From the NCBI RefSeq assembly GCF_017876755.1, contig NZ_JAGIOO010000001.1, positions 9,347,786 through 9,411,785 of the forward strand: a stretch of 64,000 nt of DNA. Direction: 5' to 3'. Origin of the DNA: Crossiella equi (lineage in GTDB: Bacteria; Actinomycetota; Actinomycetes; Mycobacteriales; Pseudonocardiaceae). The notes beneath the pieces are model-generated. The model was not told the origin of the DNA and did no database searches. It saw nothing but the letters and a program-made list of their open reading frames with translations. This document shows, one piece after another, positions 51,508-64,000 of this stretch (position 1 is the stretch's first letter; every line of letters begins with the position of its first letter). The translations under genes and the position numbers were made by a program.

Positions 51508-52080
51508 ATGATGCGATTTCGTGCACGTGCTGTTTTGGCATGCGCCGCGACTACTTGTGCGGCGATTCTGGCCGCCGCCGGCTTGGCCACGGCGCAGACG
51601 CCGGCTACCTCAGGCCCTACTCCGCCGTCGCCGGGGATGGCCGCGGTTGCCTTCGCTGACGTGCCGACCGGGTTCATGGTCAACGCCAACAGCGGTCGCT
51701 GCCTGATCGTGCCCGGCGGTGACGGAGGCAATGGTGTCCAGGTCCGTCAGCACGACTGCCTGGGGCAGGACTACCGGCGCTGGGAGATCGGTCAGACTGA
51801 ACCCGGCTACGTGATGATCCGGAACAAGCAGACCCAGAAGTGCCTGGCCATCCCAGGAGCCGACCCCGCTGACGGGGTCCCGGTCATCCAGCACGAATGC
51901 GTTCGTGAGTGGCAGGACCAGCGCTGGCAGCGCGTGCCGGTGGACAACGGCTTCGCCTACGTCAACTCCGTCACCGGGCGATGCATCTCGGTCAAGGACG
52001 CTGTTCAGTGGAGTGACGCGCCGATCGTCCAGCAGGAGTGCGCGTTCACTCCGTTCCAGGTCTGGCGCGAATACAAGTAG
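51508..52080 (+). CDS. Secreted ricin-type beta-trefoil lectin
   Basis: 190 aa. ATG 51508 (a second ATG follows at once) after GGGGGG. Signal peptide residues 1-30 (ending ATA-QT), then a P/S/T-rich linker. One beta-trefoil of three repeats runs from about residue 50: GFMVNANSGRCLIVPGG, GYVMIRNKQTQKCLAIPGAD, FAYVNSVTGRCISVKD, each with a Q-x-W/Y-type end (YRRWE, DQRWQ, FQVWR). No catalytic domain, so it binds sugars. It heads a group of exported proteins. Confidence 0.9.
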   Translation: MMRFRARAVLACAATTCAAILAAAGLATAQTPATSGPTPPSPGMAAVAFADVPTGFMVNANSGRCLIVPGGDGGNGVQVRQHDCLGQDYRRWEIGQTEPGYVMIRNKQTQKCLAIPGADPADGVPVIQHECVREWQDQRWQRVPVDNGFAYVNSVTGRCISVKDAVQWSDAPIVQQECAFTPFQVWREYK

Positions 52081-52120
52081 AGTCCAAGCGACTCGATCAG
52101 CGAGAGGCGGAACGGCGCGG

Positions 52121-52450
52121 ATGCGGTGGCTGAGGTGGGCTCGCGTAGTCGGGGTGGCTGTCCTCTTGGTGGCCGTTCTCGGTGTGCTGACTCCCATCTC
52201 GGCCGACAGTCCGGTGCCCGGGACCTGGGCTGACTGCGGCACTGCTGTGTCGGAACTCCTACCCGCGGATGCCGATCTCACTGTTGAGGGCGGTATTGTC
52301 ATCGACCGCAACTCTCCTGCGGGCCAGTTCGTCCTGGATTGTGTCGACGCTCGGCGTGGCCGTTGGGTGTGGTTCGGCGTGGCGGTACTCGCTGGCGCCC
52401 TGTTGTTCGCCGCTGGTACGAAGAGTCCAATTATCTGGCCTCGCGGCTAA
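52121..52450 (+). CDS. Small membrane protein, unknown function
   Basis: 109 aa from ATG 52121 (AGAGGCGG upstream). Two membrane helices: residues 8-25 (VVGVAVLLVAVLGVLTPI) and about 84-102 (WFGVAVLAGALLFAAGTK). The loop between them is outward-facing by charge and carries two cysteines (TWADCGTAV, FVLDCVDAR) that could form a disulfide. It sits 40 bp after the lectin gene. No family recognised. Confidence 0.7.
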   Translation: MRWLRWARVVGVAVLLVAVLGVLTPISADSPVPGTWADCGTAVSELLPADADLTVEGGIVIDRNSPAGQFVLDCVDARRGRWVWFGVAVLAGALLFAAGTKSPIIWPRG

Positions 52451-52610
52451 CTCCTTGCTCGCTCGCCGCTGTGGCAGAGCTGGGCTAAGTCAACGTGCGA
52501 TTCTGATTTTCAAGTAGCCGGTCTCTTCTGTCCTTTCTATCTGCGAGCTGAGCGCATCGGAATAGCCTGAATTCCGGTGTGTGGCTCTCGGTTGATCTTT
52601 TGGAGCGAGC

Positions 52611-53885
52611 GTGCCCATAAGCATGCGTCGCGGCACAATGCTGGCCGCGATGACGACAGCAGCGCTGACAACCCTGTCCGTGCTCACCCCCTTACCCGCC
52701 CTGGCCAACCGTGAGTGTGAGCTCGGCTCCCGCTATGCCGCGGCCAACCTGTGCGTCGACCCTGCGGAGAACATGTACGGGATCTTCGCGACCTGGCTTC
52801 ACAAGCCCGTCACCTTCCAGCCCGGTGCCGTGGGCGATGCCTTCGTGGAGAGCACCGTGCAGGTGATGACCGATGGCAACGGGGGACCGAGCAAGCACTG
52901 GATTGGCCTCAAGGCCAGCAACGCCGGCGGCTCGACCCGCTACCAGTCGTTCTGGGTGGAATCCAGCAGTGTCTACGAGTACCACGCCATCGGCGGTGAG
53001 TTCACCACGCTCGACGAACGTCCGCACAGCTACATGAGCATCCAACGTTCCGGGACCACCACCTGGGACCTGATCTACGACTTCAACCCCGTGGGACAAA
53101 CCAAGGGGCAGCGCAGTGACAAGGCCGACCGGATCATGACCGGTTGGTTGCTGGAGAACGAGTCACAGAGGGTGCAGTTCCCGGCCAGCGAGGCACGGCT
53201 GCGCTACCTCAACGGCAACCGCACCTGGGTCCAGTTCTCCACCGCGAACAGCCTGCAGGATGTCAGCACCGGCAAGTGTGGCGCCGGCGGCGCCCCGGAC
53301 TCCTGCTTCAACGCCGACCCCACCACCAACGGCTCCTACCTGGTCGGCTGGCGAGTGGACAAACCAGGTAGCCCTGCCCCGGAAACGGGAACGACGGGGT
53401 CGGCTCCGCAGCACCGCCCGCAGGTGCCCCCGGTCACGCACAACGGTGTTGACCAGCGCGCGCTGCGCGAATGCATGGACAACGACGCACAGCAGTGCCT
53501 GGACACCGTGCCAGGCCTGGCCGACTGCGTCAGCCAGCGCCTGGTCTGCAACCTGACCGCCGCACCAGCGGGCACTGACCGAACCCGGCCGGGTACTGCC
53601 AGCCGCGAGGACATCCTGCACAAGGCCAGTGCGCGCGAGGACGGACAGGGGCGACCCGACGAGACCGTGGCCCGCGACCTGAAGCTGGTCGATGCCGCTG
53701 CGTACAACCGTGCCACCGGAGCAAGAATCCCGGAGGCCACCGGTGAGGTCTGGACGGTCGTCAGCGACGCGCCGATCCGGTCCTTCACCGGTGACCGAGC
53801 GCCGCACCGTGGCTACACGATGGCATTCGACCGCACGGGTGCCCTGCTGCACGCCTGCCTCGGTCAGGCCTGCCCTCGCCCCTGA
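52611..53885 (+). CDS. Exported protein of unknown function
   Basis: 424 aa from GTG 52611 (TGGAGCGAGC upstream); ATG 52623 is possible. Signal peptide to about residue 32 (ALA-NR). The first half is beta-rich and begins RECELGSRYAAANLCVDPAE, with LHKPVTFQPGAVGDAFVEST and WVESSSVYEYHAIGGEFTTL. It resembles secreted proteins that cover a surface rather than enzymes. A P/Q-rich hinge (about 255-280) is followed by a cysteine-containing part (ALRECMDNDAQQCLDTVPGL, ADCVSQRLVCNL). The C-terminal 100 residues look like a separate small domain. Only 35 bp before the nuclease gene, so probably co-expressed. Confidence 0.75.
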   Translation: MPISMRRGTMLAAMTTAALTTLSVLTPLPALANRECELGSRYAAANLCVDPAENMYGIFATWLHKPVTFQPGAVGDAFVESTVQVMTDGNGGPSKHWIGLKASNAGGSTRYQSFWVESSSVYEYHAIGGEFTTLDERPHSYMSIQRSGTTTWDLIYDFNPVGQTKGQRSDKADRIMTGWLLENESQRVQFPASEARLRYLNGNRTWVQFSTANSLQDVSTGKCGAGGAPDSCFNADPTTNGSYLVGWRVDKPGSPAPETGTTGSAPQHRPQVPPVTHNGVDQRALRECMDNDAQQCLDTVPGLADCVSQRLVCNLTAAPAGTDRTRPGTASREDILHKASAREDGQGRPDETVARDLKLVDAAAYNRATGARIPEATGEVWTVVSDAPIRSFTGDRAPHRGYTMAFDRTGALLHACLGQACPRP

Positions 53886-53920
53886 CCTCCATTCCTCATC
53901 TCCTGGAAACAAGGAGCAAC

Positions 53921-55051
53921 ATGAGCGCGAGAAAGATCGCGATGGCGTTCGCCGCCACCCTGATGCTCACGGGCACCGGGCTGGCTGGCACCTCCGCCGC
54001 CAGCCCGCGCACAGGTCTGACCGATGTCACAACCACACAGACCCCTGTGCTCGACAGTGCGACTCGGGCGGCTGGGTTGCGTGAGGAGTGCAGGCAGCAC
54101 CTCGCCGAAGCGAAGTCGCCCAATGGGTGGATCAAGAACCGTTTCGAGACCTGCCGCTATGAGCGCAAAGAACTTCTCTTGGTCAACAACCAGCTCCTCA
54201 AGATCGGCGAGATCCACTTCGACTACTGGGTGATCGGCCTGGCCAACCCTAACGGCGGGCGTTCCGTGGAGTATCAGGTCGCCATCGAGAACATCAACAA
54301 GCTCTCCGGCCCTCGCGAGGAGGACTGGGAGATCACCACTCGGTTCAAGCGCGTGGACGGGCTCAACTGGAAGGTCGACACCCCCAACGGCGAGAGCAGG
54401 GCTGGCTTCCTCCCAGCCTGGCGGCAGAATCCGCAGTGGACGATGCTGTACACCACGCCTAACGACTACGGTGATGGCCAGTACGGACTCGTGCGGGCCA
54501 ACGTCGTCATGGATCTGATCGTCTACGTCGCCGGGGCGCGGCCCTACGAGGAGTTCGAGAGCCTCCGCAGCAAGTTCCGCTTCGACAGCTCCAAGGGCAA
54601 GGTCGGCAAGCACCACGGCTCCGTCTTCACCGACGCCAAGGTGACCTTGCAGCTCAGCCTGAGCAAGGACGGTGAGAAAGAGAGCGCCCGCCACATCGAC
54701 GATGCCCTCCACCACCCCGAGCGCACCTTCCCCTACGGCGGCGGCGCCAACATCCCCGGTGAGACCGTTCCCCTGACGCGGATGCTGGACGAGAACGAGA
54801 TCAGCAAGAATCGACTCGCTTCAGGCAAGACCTGCAAGGACGTCTGGGGCACGGAGTACCCGGCAACCAAGTACAACTGCGACGAGTATCCCTTCGCCAG
54901 CACCTACCAGGGAGCCGCCCGAGGGAACTACTCCGCACGTCCGATCGACAAGAACGACAACCAACAGGGCGGCGGCAGGGCCCTGAACGACATGTACCGC
55001 GACAGCCGGATGCTGGACGGGGACGCCTTCTACGTGAAGATCAACCCCTGA
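53921..55051 (+). CDS. Exported protein with NucA/NucB-type DNase domain
   Basis: 376 aa; ATG 53921 after AAGGAG; signal peptide residues 1-27 (TSAAS). The middle (about 50-260) is an unfamiliar beta-rich domain (LLKIGEIHFDYWVIGLANPN, YGLVRANVVMDLIVYVAGAR). The C-terminal 70 residues hold the DNase_NucA_NucB signature: CKDVWGTEYPATKYNCDEYP, FASTYQGAARGN, then NQQGGGRALNDMYRDSRMLD and GDAFYVKI. The CDEYPFAS motif carries the proposed catalytic Asp/Glu. It is probably a secreted non-specific DNase used in nutrient recovery, development or competition. Confidence 0.85.
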   Translation: MSARKIAMAFAATLMLTGTGLAGTSAASPRTGLTDVTTTQTPVLDSATRAAGLREECRQHLAEAKSPNGWIKNRFETCRYERKELLLVNNQLLKIGEIHFDYWVIGLANPNGGRSVEYQVAIENINKLSGPREEDWEITTRFKRVDGLNWKVDTPNGESRAGFLPAWRQNPQWTMLYTTPNDYGDGQYGLVRANVVMDLIVYVAGARPYEEFESLRSKFRFDSSKGKVGKHHGSVFTDAKVTLQLSLSKDGEKESARHIDDALHHPERTFPYGGGANIPGETVPLTRMLDENEISKNRLASGKTCKDVWGTEYPATKYNCDEYPFASTYQGAARGNYSARPIDKNDNQQGGGRALNDMYRDSRMLDGDAFYVKINP

Positions 55052-55065
55052 ACGACGGATGTTGA

Positions 55066-55106
55066 GCAGCGGCTGGGGTCATACGCGTCACGACCCCAGC
55101 CGCTGC
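55066..55106 (+). terminator. Perfect 15-bp hairpin after the nuclease gene
   Basis: GCAGCGGCTGGGGTC (55066-55080) pairs perfectly with GACCCCAGCCGCTGC (55092-55106), 14 bases after the stop. It ends the 51508-55051 group, or partly uncouples the next gene. Confidence 0.85.
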
Positions 55107-55155
55107 CCTATCCTCGACCGCGCCAACCGTCGCCCCTCGGAACGTGGAGAACCGG

Positions 55156-55668
55156 ATGCCGGGCAGGGTCCTCAGCCACACCGCACTACTCCACCCCGAC
55201 TACTGGGGGTTTGACCTCCACGACATCGACAACCCGCCCGGAGAGCTCGACGCCGCAGTGGTCGAGCACGCCGACCAGTACGGTGTGGCGGCAGTGGGAC
55301 ACCACATCCTCGTCCAGACCACCCAGAACTCCGCGCGCGTGCAGGTCACAGTGGAGATCTGGGACCAGTGCGCCCCTCCCGGCGTCGAGTACGAGATCGA
55401 CCACGGCATCTTCCGGGTGTCCCTGCCGTCAGGACTTCTGTTGATGTGGCAACGCACCTTCGGTGGCGCCGACACCGTTGAGTTCCCTACGGCAGGTGAC
55501 TACGAAGTGCATGCCTGGTCCAACGGCCGTGCGGCCGCCGGAGAGGCCATCGAGCACATCACGCGCGGCGATGACGAGGAACCGACACTCGAACGGATTC
55601 GCGAGGTCGACGGTGTGGAGAGGTACCTCTTCCAGTTCCACCTCGTGCGCGCCAGCGCCAGCGAGTAG
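55156..55668 (+). CDS. Cytosolic hypothetical protein downstream of the DNase
   Basis: 170 aa from ATG 55156 (GGAG 7 bases upstream; in-frame GTG 55144 is less likely). No signal peptide or membrane helix, acidic overall. Beta-rich: AALLHPDYWGFDLHDIDNPP-like start after RVLSHT, YGVAAVGHHILVQTTQNSAR, VQVTVEIWDQCAPPGVEYEI, TFGGADTVEFPTAGDYEVHA, then REVDGVERYLFQFHLV. No family recognised. Acidity, lack of export and position after an exported nuclease fit an immunity or accessory protein, but the terminator between them weakens that idea. Confidence 0.75.
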   Translation: MPGRVLSHTALLHPDYWGFDLHDIDNPPGELDAAVVEHADQYGVAAVGHHILVQTTQNSARVQVTVEIWDQCAPPGVEYEIDHGIFRVSLPSGLLLMWQRTFGGADTVEFPTAGDYEVHAWSNGRAAAGEAIEHITRGDDEEPTLERIREVDGVERYLFQFHLVRASASE

Positions 55669-55937
55669 CAGTTCGGTCTCGCAGCACCGCCATCTCGTTC
55701 GGACCACGTGCGGTTCGTGGACGGGCAGATGGCCGCAGTGGTGAAGCGCGGCCACACGCTGATCAGCATTGCTCTGCGCATCCCGCCTGAACTGCCGCTT
55801 CCGTGATGCTGAAGTTCGGTGTGGACGCTTCGTGGCGTCGTGATCGCGGTTGAGTTCGACCGCGCAGACGTGGGGTCCGAATGGGTACCCCAGTTGAACT
55901 CCGTTCGTGTGAACGGTTGGTTCTAGGTTCAGGTGCC

Positions 55938-56699
55938 ATGACGGGACATGGCGCGCTCTCCGGACGTCACATCGTCGTCACTGGCGCCGGCAGCGGGATT
56001 GGCCAGGCGGTAGTGGTGGAGGCGGTGGCCTGCGGGGCTTCGGTCACCGCGGTCGGCCGCAGGCCCGATGCGTTGCGCAAGACCGTCGAGCTGACCGCGG
56101 ACGAGGATCGGGTGCTGGTGTGCCCGGCCGATATCGCTGATCCCGCCGCGGCCGAGCGGATCGTGACGGTGGGCCGCGAGCGCTTCGGACCGGTTACCGG
56201 CTTGGTCAACAACGCCGGTACGGCCCGGTTCGCCGCGTTGGACACCGCACAGCCGGAGGACTTGGAGCACATGTTCGCTGTGCACGTCAGCGGTCCGGTC
56301 CGCCTGGTGCAGCGTTGCCTGACGGACCTGCGGCGTGCCCGGGGCAGCATCGTCAACGTCACCTCGGTCGGCGGTGCGCTCGCGACTCCGGGGCGCTCGT
56401 TCTACGGTGCGACGAAGGCGGCCATCAACCACCTGACGCGGTCCCTGGCGGTCGAGCTCGCGCCGGAGGTGCGGGTGAACGCGATCCTGCCCGGTCCGGT
56501 GGACACACCCATCTACGACGACCTCGGGATCAGTCCGGGGGAGACGATCACGTTGCGCGAGAAGCTGTCCGAGGCGACGCCCTTGCGGCGGTTCGGGACC
56601 TCCGAGGAGGTGGCCCACTGGGTCTGCCTGCTGCTGGGTGACGCGGCGGGCTGGCTGACCGGGGTGCTGTTGCCTGTGGACGGCGGCCGCTGCGCCTGA
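55938..56699 (+). CDS. Short-chain dehydrogenase/reductase
   Basis: 253 aa classical SDR from ATG 55938. Nucleotide site VVTGAGSGIGQAVVVEAVAC; GRR after the second strand suggests NADP(H). NNAG in LVNNAGTARF, catalytic Ser in NVTSVGGAL, and YGATK (Tyr/Lys pair). C-terminal LPGPVDTPIY and GVLLPVDGGRCA are typical. It starts the biosynthetic block and is followed 17 bp later by the aminotransferase, so it likely acts on a precursor amino acid or its hydroxylated form. Confidence 0.93.
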   Translation: MTGHGALSGRHIVVTGAGSGIGQAVVVEAVACGASVTAVGRRPDALRKTVELTADEDRVLVCPADIADPAAAERIVTVGRERFGPVTGLVNNAGTARFAALDTAQPEDLEHMFAVHVSGPVRLVQRCLTDLRRARGSIVNVTSVGGALATPGRSFYGATKAAINHLTRSLAVELAPEVRVNAILPGPVDTPIYDDLGISPGETITLREKLSEATPLRRFGTSEEVAHWVCLLLGDAAGWLTGVLLPVDGGRCA

Positions 56700-56716
56700 G
56701 GAGGGGACTGGTATCG

Positions 56717-57946
56717 ATGACGACCACGTACACCCACGATGACAAGCCGCGGCCGACCCCGGTGGCGGACATCCCGCCTTCCTGCGTGCACGAGGTGTTC
56801 CGCGAGGTGGAGCAGTGGGAGCGCGAGCGCGGTGTGCCCGCCATCCGTCTGCACGTCGGTGAACCGGCGTTCCGCCCTTCCCCGGTGGTGGCGGGCGCCC
56901 TGGCCGCCGCGGTGCGGGACGGCCGGGACAGCTACACCACGGCCGAGGGCGTGCTCGAGCTGCGCGAGGCCGTGGTGGCCAAGCTCGTGCGGGACAACGG
57001 ACATGACACCGATCCCGGACTGGTGTTCGTCACCCCGGGATCTACACAGGGCCTGTTCGCGATCATGAAGTCGCTGCACAGCCCGGGCGCGCGCCTGCTG
57101 TTGCCCGCCGTGCACTGGCCGGTGCACCTCCAGCAGTGCCTGCTCGCCGGGTACACCCCGGACTTCTACCCGCTGGACGAGCACATGCGCCCGGACCCCG
57201 TGGCCCTCGCCGCGCTGCCGGAGGTCCCGAACACCGTGTTGCTGCTCAACACCCCCTCGAACCCGGCGGGGGCCTTGTGTGACGCGCAGCTGCTGGGCAC
57301 GCTGATCGATCTGGCCAGGAGCCGGGGCTGGACGGTGGTCAGCGACGAGGCCTACGAGGACTTCGCCTTCGACGGGCCGCACGTCTCGGCCGCCTCGCTG
57401 GAGGTCGGTCTCCCGGCTGAGGACCGGATCGTGTTCAGCGCGTTCAGCTTCTCCAAGAGCTACGCCATGACCGGTTACCGACTCGGCTACGTGGTCGCGC
57501 CCAACGAGCACCACGCCCGGACGCTGTGCACGGTGCAGGAGGCGTCGATCGTCTGCCCGGCCCTGCCGGTGCAGCTCGCCGGTCTGGCCGCACTGGGTGA
57601 GCGCGAGCAGGCGGCGGCCAACGGGGTGTTCGTCCGCGCGACCCGGGACCGGGCTCTGGCGCCGCTGGTGGCGGCAGGACTGCTGGCGCACCTGCCGAGC
57701 GGTGGCTGGTACGCCTTGCTCGACTGCGCGCACACCGGTCGCAAGGCCGAGGACTTCGCGGCGGACCTGTTGCGGCTGCAGGGCGTCGCGCTGGCGCCCG
57801 CAGCCGGGTTCGCACTGCGTCGTGGCCGCTCCGGGTTCGTCGCAGACACCGGTTCCAGGCAGCTGCTGCGCCTGGCGTTCTGCGGCGCGCCGGAGCAGGT
57901 CGCGGAGGGGGCCGAGCGGATCGCGGCCTTCGTCGGATCGTGGTGA
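56717..57946 (+). CDS. PLP-dependent class I/II aminotransferase
   Basis: 409 aa. Fold type I signatures: IRLHVGEPAFRPSPVVAGAL, VFVTPGSTQGLFAIMKSL, LLNTPSNPAGALCDAQLL, VVSDEAYEDFAFDG (PLP Asp), and SAFSFSKSYAMTGYRLGYVV with the Schiff-base Lys. The C-terminal domain ends QLLRLAFCGAPEQVAEGAER. Amino donor and acceptor are unknown. It overlaps the tryptophan dioxygenase by 7 bases, so the two are made together; transamination of kynurenine or a tryptophan-derived keto acid is a reasonable role. Confidence 0.93.
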   Translation: MTTTYTHDDKPRPTPVADIPPSCVHEVFREVEQWERERGVPAIRLHVGEPAFRPSPVVAGALAAAVRDGRDSYTTAEGVLELREAVVAKLVRDNGHDTDPGLVFVTPGSTQGLFAIMKSLHSPGARLLLPAVHWPVHLQQCLLAGYTPDFYPLDEHMRPDPVALAALPEVPNTVLLLNTPSNPAGALCDAQLLGTLIDLARSRGWTVVSDEAYEDFAFDGPHVSAASLEVGLPAEDRIVFSAFSFSKSYAMTGYRLGYVVAPNEHHARTLCTVQEASIVCPALPVQLAGLAALGEREQAAANGVFVRATRDRALAPLVAAGLLAHLPSGGWYALLDCAHTGRKAEDFAADLLRLQGVALAPAAGFALRRGRSGFVADTGSRQLLRLAFCGAPEQVAEGAERIAAFVGSW

Positions 57947-58650
57947 GCGTGAGCACGGGAGACCTGGACTACGTCGGCTACATCCGGCTGGCCGCGCTGC
58001 ACGAGGCCGTGCAGCCGCTCACCCCCGAACACGACGCGGTCACGCATGGCGCCGAGCACCTGTTCATCGTCACCCACCAGGTAGCTGAGCTGTGGCTCAA
58101 GCAGGTGCTGCTCGACGTGGACCGGGCCGAGCGGGCGCTGGCCGAACGCGGGCTCACCAGGGCCGACGAGCACCTCGTGCGCGCGAGCCGGGTGTTCGAG
58201 CAGGTGATCGGCGCCACCTCGGTGCTGACCAGGTTGCCCCCCTCGGACTTCGCCCGATTCCGCAGCCTGCTCGGTACGGCCAGCGGAGCGCAGTCGCCGC
58301 AGTTCCACGAACTGGGCTCGCGTCTCGGTGTGCGTGGCAAGCACAGCATCCTCTACGAGCACTTCGAGTCGGTGCTGGCGGAGAGCTCGCTGTCCGTGGC
58401 CGACCTCTACCGCTGGGGACCGTCGGCCGGTGCGGTCTACCAGCTGGCCGAGCACCTCGTGGAGCTCGCCCACGGGTTCTGGCGGTGGCAGTCCTGCCAC
58501 GTGGAGACCGTGCGCAGGGTGATCGGATGTTCCGGCGGCACCGGGGGCACCAGCGGAGTGGACCACCTGGTGAAGCGCATGGAGCTGCCATTCCCAGAGC
58601 TGTGGGAGGTGCGGGGAGCGGCGGTACGGGAAACCGCGGTACGCCCATGA
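57940..58650 (+). CDS. Tryptophan 2,3-dioxygenase
   Basis: Haem enzyme that opens the indole ring of tryptophan to N-formylkynurenine. 236 aa, on the short side of the bacterial range. GTG 57940 overlaps the aminotransferase end; GTG 57949 is possible. Conserved: EHLFIVTHQVAELWLKQVLL (active-site His/Glu region), SPQFHELGSRLG, then FWRWQSCHVETVRRVIG (haem His region) and GTGGTSGVDHL (substrate loop). A TDO inside an NRPS cluster supplies kynurenine-type units, as DptJ is thought to do for daptomycin; quinoline-2-carboxylate pathways also start this way. Confidence 0.93.
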   Translation: MVSVSTGDLDYVGYIRLAALHEAVQPLTPEHDAVTHGAEHLFIVTHQVAELWLKQVLLDVDRAERALAERGLTRADEHLVRASRVFEQVIGATSVLTRLPPSDFARFRSLLGTASGAQSPQFHELGSRLGVRGKHSILYEHFESVLAESSLSVADLYRWGPSAGAVYQLAEHLVELAHGFWRWQSCHVETVRRVIGCSGGTGGTSGVDHLVKRMELPFPELWEVRGAAVRETAVRP

Positions 58651-58747
58651 CCCGGCTCCCGGTCGCTCGATCGCGGCATTGGACACGAAGGTGATCCGAT
58701 GGGAGGATGGCTTTGCATAAATTCAGTCTATGGGCAGGGGGGCCCTG

Positions 58748-59437
58748 ATGACCTTTGACGCTTGCGGTCAGGTAATCGAATACAATCGCTTCCGCGTTGT
58801 CGTCGTGCATCGGAACGAGATCGTCAAAAAGGGGTTGGAGAAGATTCTCGCGGAGGACCGCAGGGTGCTTCGCGTGTGGAGCTGTGAGAGCGTGTCGTCG
58901 GCACGGTCTGTGCTTGCCAAGTGCCCTGACGAAGCCGTGTTGGTGCTCGCGGCCCACTCTCTGGCCGGTGACGGTGCGCGGCTGCGAGGTGACGGCGGGC
59001 AATCGGTCAAAGTGCTGTTGCTGCTCGACGACGTGGACGCGGGCGACCGTGTGCACGCGGCGGCGTGGGCCGACGGCTTCCTGGTGGAGAGCACCCTGAC
59101 AGCGGAAACCCTGTCTGAGTCGCTTGGGCAGGTCAGCCGTGGTGAAGTGCCGATGCCGCCGGGCATGGCCAGGTCATTGCTGACCCGGGTGGCCAGGGAG
59201 CACGAGCAGAGCGCGGCGCAACGGCTGTTGCTGACCCAGCGGGAGCAGCAGACCCTCCGCCTGGTGGTGGACGGGCTGAGTAACAAGCAGATCGCGCGTC
59301 GGCTCGGCGTCGGTGTCAACAGCGTGAAGCGCCACGTCAGCAACCTGCTCGCGAAGCTCAATTGTCCGAATCGGACGAAGGCCGCCGCGTACGCGATTCA
59401 TGTCGGACTGGTGGCGGAGCGCCGCGAGTCTGGCTGA
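58748..59437 (+). CDS. LuxR/NarL-type regulator with atypical receiver
   Basis: 229 aa from ATG 58748 (an ATG at 58730 adds six residues). The C-terminal GerE helix-turn-helix is clear: LTQREQQTLRLVVDGLSNKQ, then IARRLGVGVNSVKRHVSNLL, AKLNCPNRTKAA. The N-terminal part (about 15-135) has the receiver layout (FRVVVVHRNEIVKKGLEKIL), but the acidic pair is HRN-E instead of DD/DE. The phospho-Asp position lies in VLVLAAHSLAG and is not Asp. Phosphorylation is therefore unlikely; it may respond to a ligand, such as the product. It probably controls the NRPS that follows. Confidence 0.88.
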   Translation: MTFDACGQVIEYNRFRVVVVHRNEIVKKGLEKILAEDRRVLRVWSCESVSSARSVLAKCPDEAVLVLAAHSLAGDGARLRGDGGQSVKVLLLLDDVDAGDRVHAAAWADGFLVESTLTAETLSESLGQVSRGEVPMPPGMARSLLTRVAREHEQSAAQRLLLTQREQQTLRLVVDGLSNKQIARRLGVGVNSVKRHVSNLLAKLNCPNRTKAAAYAIHVGLVAERRESG

Positions 59438-59631
59438 GCGCTTCGCGTGCTGCAGGCAAGTGTGGAAGGAGAGCTGGGGGCTTCGTTGGCTTTTGTGCCT
59501 GGTTTCTGGATTAGGTAAATCAGGTGATCCTGGGGTTCTGAGGTCTTGTCGCGTGCTTCAGTGAAATGCCTTCGGCTGCCCGCTCCTCCTTTTCCGTGTG
59601 ATGACACGACGAGGGGTGAGGTGCGCACGCA

Positions 59632-64000
<4,369 letters not shown>

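Overview
The window is high-GC actinomycete DNA. Gene style (GTG starts, ATGA/GTGA stop-start overlaps, Tat and Sec leaders, type I-E CRISPR repeats, NRPS genes) suggests Pseudonocardiales or a close relative; the genus cannot be fixed from the sequence. It reads as five blocks.

(1) 1-11.1 kb, plus strand: a run of secreted plant cell wall enzymes: GH10 xylanase (5' end outside the window), GH62 arabinofuranosidase, GH95 fucosidase-type enzyme, a CE1-like esterase, GH5 with an X2-type domain, CE2 acetyl esterase, a 252-bp IS3-derived remnant, then a CBM13-GH62 enzyme behind a LacI-type operator. Together they would strip arabinose, acetyl and feruloyl-type groups from xylan and cut the backbone.

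(2) 11.1-27.5 kb: a small regulator/enzyme patch (HxlR regulator divergent from an MBL-fold protein, a SnoaL-like protein, two decayed genes), then a minus-strand pectin/arabinogalactan locus: GH43 with FIVAR, PL9-type lyase, GH30 galactanase-type enzyme, an alpha/beta hydrolase, a second GH43, CE12 rhamnogalacturonan acetylesterase, GH53 endo-galactanase, a PET-hydrolase-type cutinase fused to CBM13, a LacI regulator and a broken sugar-ABC permease. Two near-identical LacI-type operators lie between the regulator and the first enzyme.

(3) 27.5-31.9 kb: a recombination scar. A displaced 3' fragment of tRNA-Leu with its own terminator marks an old integration site. It is followed by an intact IS256-family element, an IS701 remnant cut by a complete IS3 element, and an IS110 remnant.

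(4) 31.9-49.5 kb: two type I-E CRISPR-Cas sets. Set A has two arrays (22 and 31 repeats, both read leftward from leaders on the right) and decayed genes: cas3 frameshifted, cas8e intact, cas11 frameshifted, cas7 cut short, cas5/cas6 gone. Set B is a continuous operon cas3-cas8e-cas11-cas7-cas5-cas6 with only one orphan repeat upstream. Its Cas3 lacks the C-terminal domain, which is instead in frame with the front of Cas8e. No cas1 or cas2 is visible in the window, so the sets look unable to acquire spacers on their own.

(5) 49.5-64 kb: a dead ligD-like gene with a broken polymerase motif; a group of secreted proteins (ricin-type lectin, unknown exported protein, NucA/NucB-type nuclease) with a cytosolic partner candidate; then a biosynthetic cluster with SDR, PLP aminotransferase, tryptophan 2,3-dioxygenase, a LuxR-type regulator with an atypical receiver, and an NRPS that starts with a fatty-acyl-AMP-ligase-like loading domain (FAAL-PCP-C-A, running off the window). 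This suggests a lipopeptide carrying a kynurenine-derived unit.
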